DNA from: Roseateles oligotrophus
Lineage (GTDB): Bacteria > Pseudomonadota > Gammaproteobacteria > Burkholderiales > Burkholderiaceae_C
DNA length: 64,000 nt
Assembly (NCBI RefSeq): GCF_014204525.1
Contig: NZ_JACHLP010000011.1
Location: 62,001 to 126,000 of the forward strand
Direction of reading: 5' to 3'
A program made the translations under genes and the position numbers. Below are positions 62,960-64,000 of the stretch, piece by piece. The notes beneath the pieces are model-generated. The model did no database searches, was not told where the DNA came from, and saw only the letters and a program-made list of their open reading frames with translations. Position 1 is the stretch's first letter, and each line of letters begins with the position of its first letter.

Positions 62960-64000
62960 ATGGACTTGAAATCTCCTCGGACATGGCAAGGCCGCTTGAG
63001 CCTCGTCGCCTTGCTTGCGCTGCCGTTCGCGCTGCAAGGGCTGGGAACGCACTGGGTTCGCACGGCCGATATGGTGCTGCTCTACACCGTCCTGGCCTTG
63101 GGCATGAACATCATCGTGGGTTGCGCCGGCCTCTTGGACCTGGGTTATGTGGCCTTCTATGCCGTCGGTGCCTACTCGACCGCCCTGCTGAGCTCCCCCC
63201 ATCTTGCGGAGAATTTCGCCTGGGTCCTCGCCACCTTCCCGGCGGGCTTGCACGCCTCGTGGTGGATCACCTTACCCCTGGCCGCCGCCCTGGCCGCTTT
63301 CTTCGGCATGCTGCTGGGTTCACCCACGCTCAAGCTGCGGGGCGACTATCTGGCCATGGTGACGCTGGGCTTCGGCGAGATCGTGCGGCTGCTGATCAAC
63401 AATCTTGGGCATCCGATCAACCTCAGCAATGGCGCGCAAGGCATCGGGCCCATCGACCCCTTCAGCATTTTCGGCCTGAGCCTGGGCCAGCGATTGGCCT
63501 TTGGCGCCGTCGAGCTGGAGCCCGTCTCCCTGTACTACTACCTGCTGCTAGCGCTGCTGCTGCTGACCCTGCTGATATGCCATCGCCTGCAGGGCTCGCG
63601 CCTTGGCCGAGCCTGGATGGCCATACGCGATGACGAGATGGCCGCCTCGGCCATGGGCATCGATATCGGCAGGATGAAGCTGCTCGCCTTCGGCATTGGC
63701 GCCAGCTTTGCAGGCATGGCGGGGTCGATGTTTGCGGCCATACAAGGCCATATCTCACCCGAGGCCTTCAGCCTGCAGGAGTCCGTGATCATCGTGGCCA
63801 TGGTGGTGTTTGGCGGTATCGGCCATATCCGCGGCGTGATCCTGGGGGCCGCGCTGCTGAGCGCCTTGCCGGAGCTGCTTCGCTATGTGGTCGGCCCCTT
63901 GCAGACGCTGACGGACGGGCGGCTTGACGCAGGCATCATGCGCCCCCTATTGATCTCGCTGGCCATGATCCTCACCATGTTGTGGCGCCCGCACGGCCTC
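62960..64000 (+). CDS. livM: Branched-chain amino-acid-type ABC permease LivM (3' end outside window)
   Basis: 347 codons, open to the last base of the window. Translation gives a hydrophobic protein with LivM signatures: LALGMNIIVGCAGLLDLGYV, LKLRGDYLAMVTLGFGEIVR, SNGAQGIGPIDPFSIFG, RAWMAIRDDEMAASAMGID, AFGIGASFAGMAGSMFAAIQ and VFGGIGHIRGVILGAALL. At least eight membrane helices are visible. Start ATG 62960 has AGAGGG 4 nt upstream. No LivH partner lies before it, unlike the usual livH-livM order; it may lie beyond the window or the substrate may differ. The XRE-cupin gene upstream is a likely regulator. Confidence 0.9.
   Translation, partial: MDLKSPRTWQGRLSLVALLALPFALQGLGTHWVRTADMVLLYTVLALGMNIIVGCAGLLDLGYVAFYAVGAYSTALLSSPHLAENFAWVLATFPAGLHASWWITLPLAAALAAFFGMLLGSPTLKLRGDYLAMVTLGFGEIVRLLINNLGHPINLSNGAQGIGPIDPFSIFGLSLGQRLAFGAVELEPVSLYYYLLLALLLLTLLICHRLQGSRLGRAWMAIRDDEMAASAMGIDIGRMKLLAFGIGASFAGMAGSMFAAIQGHISPEAFSLQESVIIVAMVVFGGIGHIRGVILGAALLSALPELLRYVVGPLQTLTDGRLDAGIMRPLLISLAMILTMLWRPHGL

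Overview
The window is a high-GC chromosomal segment with extreme G/C at third codon positions. Gene order (hrcA-nadK-recN; mutM-mutY divergent from a TPR gene-lolB-ispE-tRNA-Gln-prs-rplY) and protein types point to a betaproteobacterium of the order Burkholderiales, probably the Roseateles/Paucibacter/Rubrivivax neighbourhood. The genus is an inference. Nearly all the DNA is coding. I see no insertion sequence, prophage or CRISPR array.

Layout. 1-2909: 3' part of a CusA-type heavy-metal RND pump. 2950-5543: MaoC-phosphate acetyltransferase fusion and acetate kinase, overlapping by 4 nt. 5536-8346: GNAT acetyltransferase, glutathione transferase, an HD-GYP protein with a broken HD dyad, and tRNA-Met, all on the minus strand. 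8463-13110: hrcA (minus), then nadK, recN, rapZ. 13114-13303: a long-hairpin repeat element and a terminator. 13327-18458 (minus): TonB-dependent receptor, small membrane protein, mutY, mutM. 18511-23903: TPR protein, lolB, ispE, tRNA-Gln, prs, rplY.

23904-35169 looks like an accessory block placed between rplY and pth, which are normally neighbours. It holds a glutathione-dependent formaldehyde/alcohol dehydrogenase, a glutathione transferase, a XoxF-type (lanthanide) methanol dehydrogenase, a c-type cytochrome, a XoxJ-like binding protein, an unrecognised small periplasmic protein, a SoxYZ-like carrier, a thioredoxin-fold protein, a GlxA/AraC regulator, a LuxR response regulator with a hybrid kinase, and a lipoprotein. 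The likely flow is methanol to formaldehyde in the periplasm, with electrons to the cytochrome, and formaldehyde handled by glutathione chemistry.

36364-52181 is a cobalamin locus headed by an AdoCbl riboswitch. It encodes uptake (btuB, btuF, btuC, btuD) and the late pathway (cobB, cobQ, cobO, cobD/cbiB, cobC decarboxylase, cobU, cobT, cobS, ribazole phosphatase, bluB). An HD-GYP response regulator sits inside it, and a second copy of the hairpin repeat lies just upstream of cobQ. No corrin-ring genes are present in the window. 52241-56111: a periplasmic binding protein beside a large hybrid histidine kinase.

56133-62199 (minus) is a tight gene series, vapB-vapC-hisC-hisB-hisH-hisA-hisF-rsmD-coaD-ferredoxin. 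A toxin-antitoxin pair overlaps hisC and takes the place where hisG/hisD would be expected. Two palindromes lie upstream of vapB, and an intrinsic terminator separates hisA from hisF. 62335-64000: a divergent XRE-cupin regulator with its own palindrome, then the start of a LivM-type permease that runs off the window.
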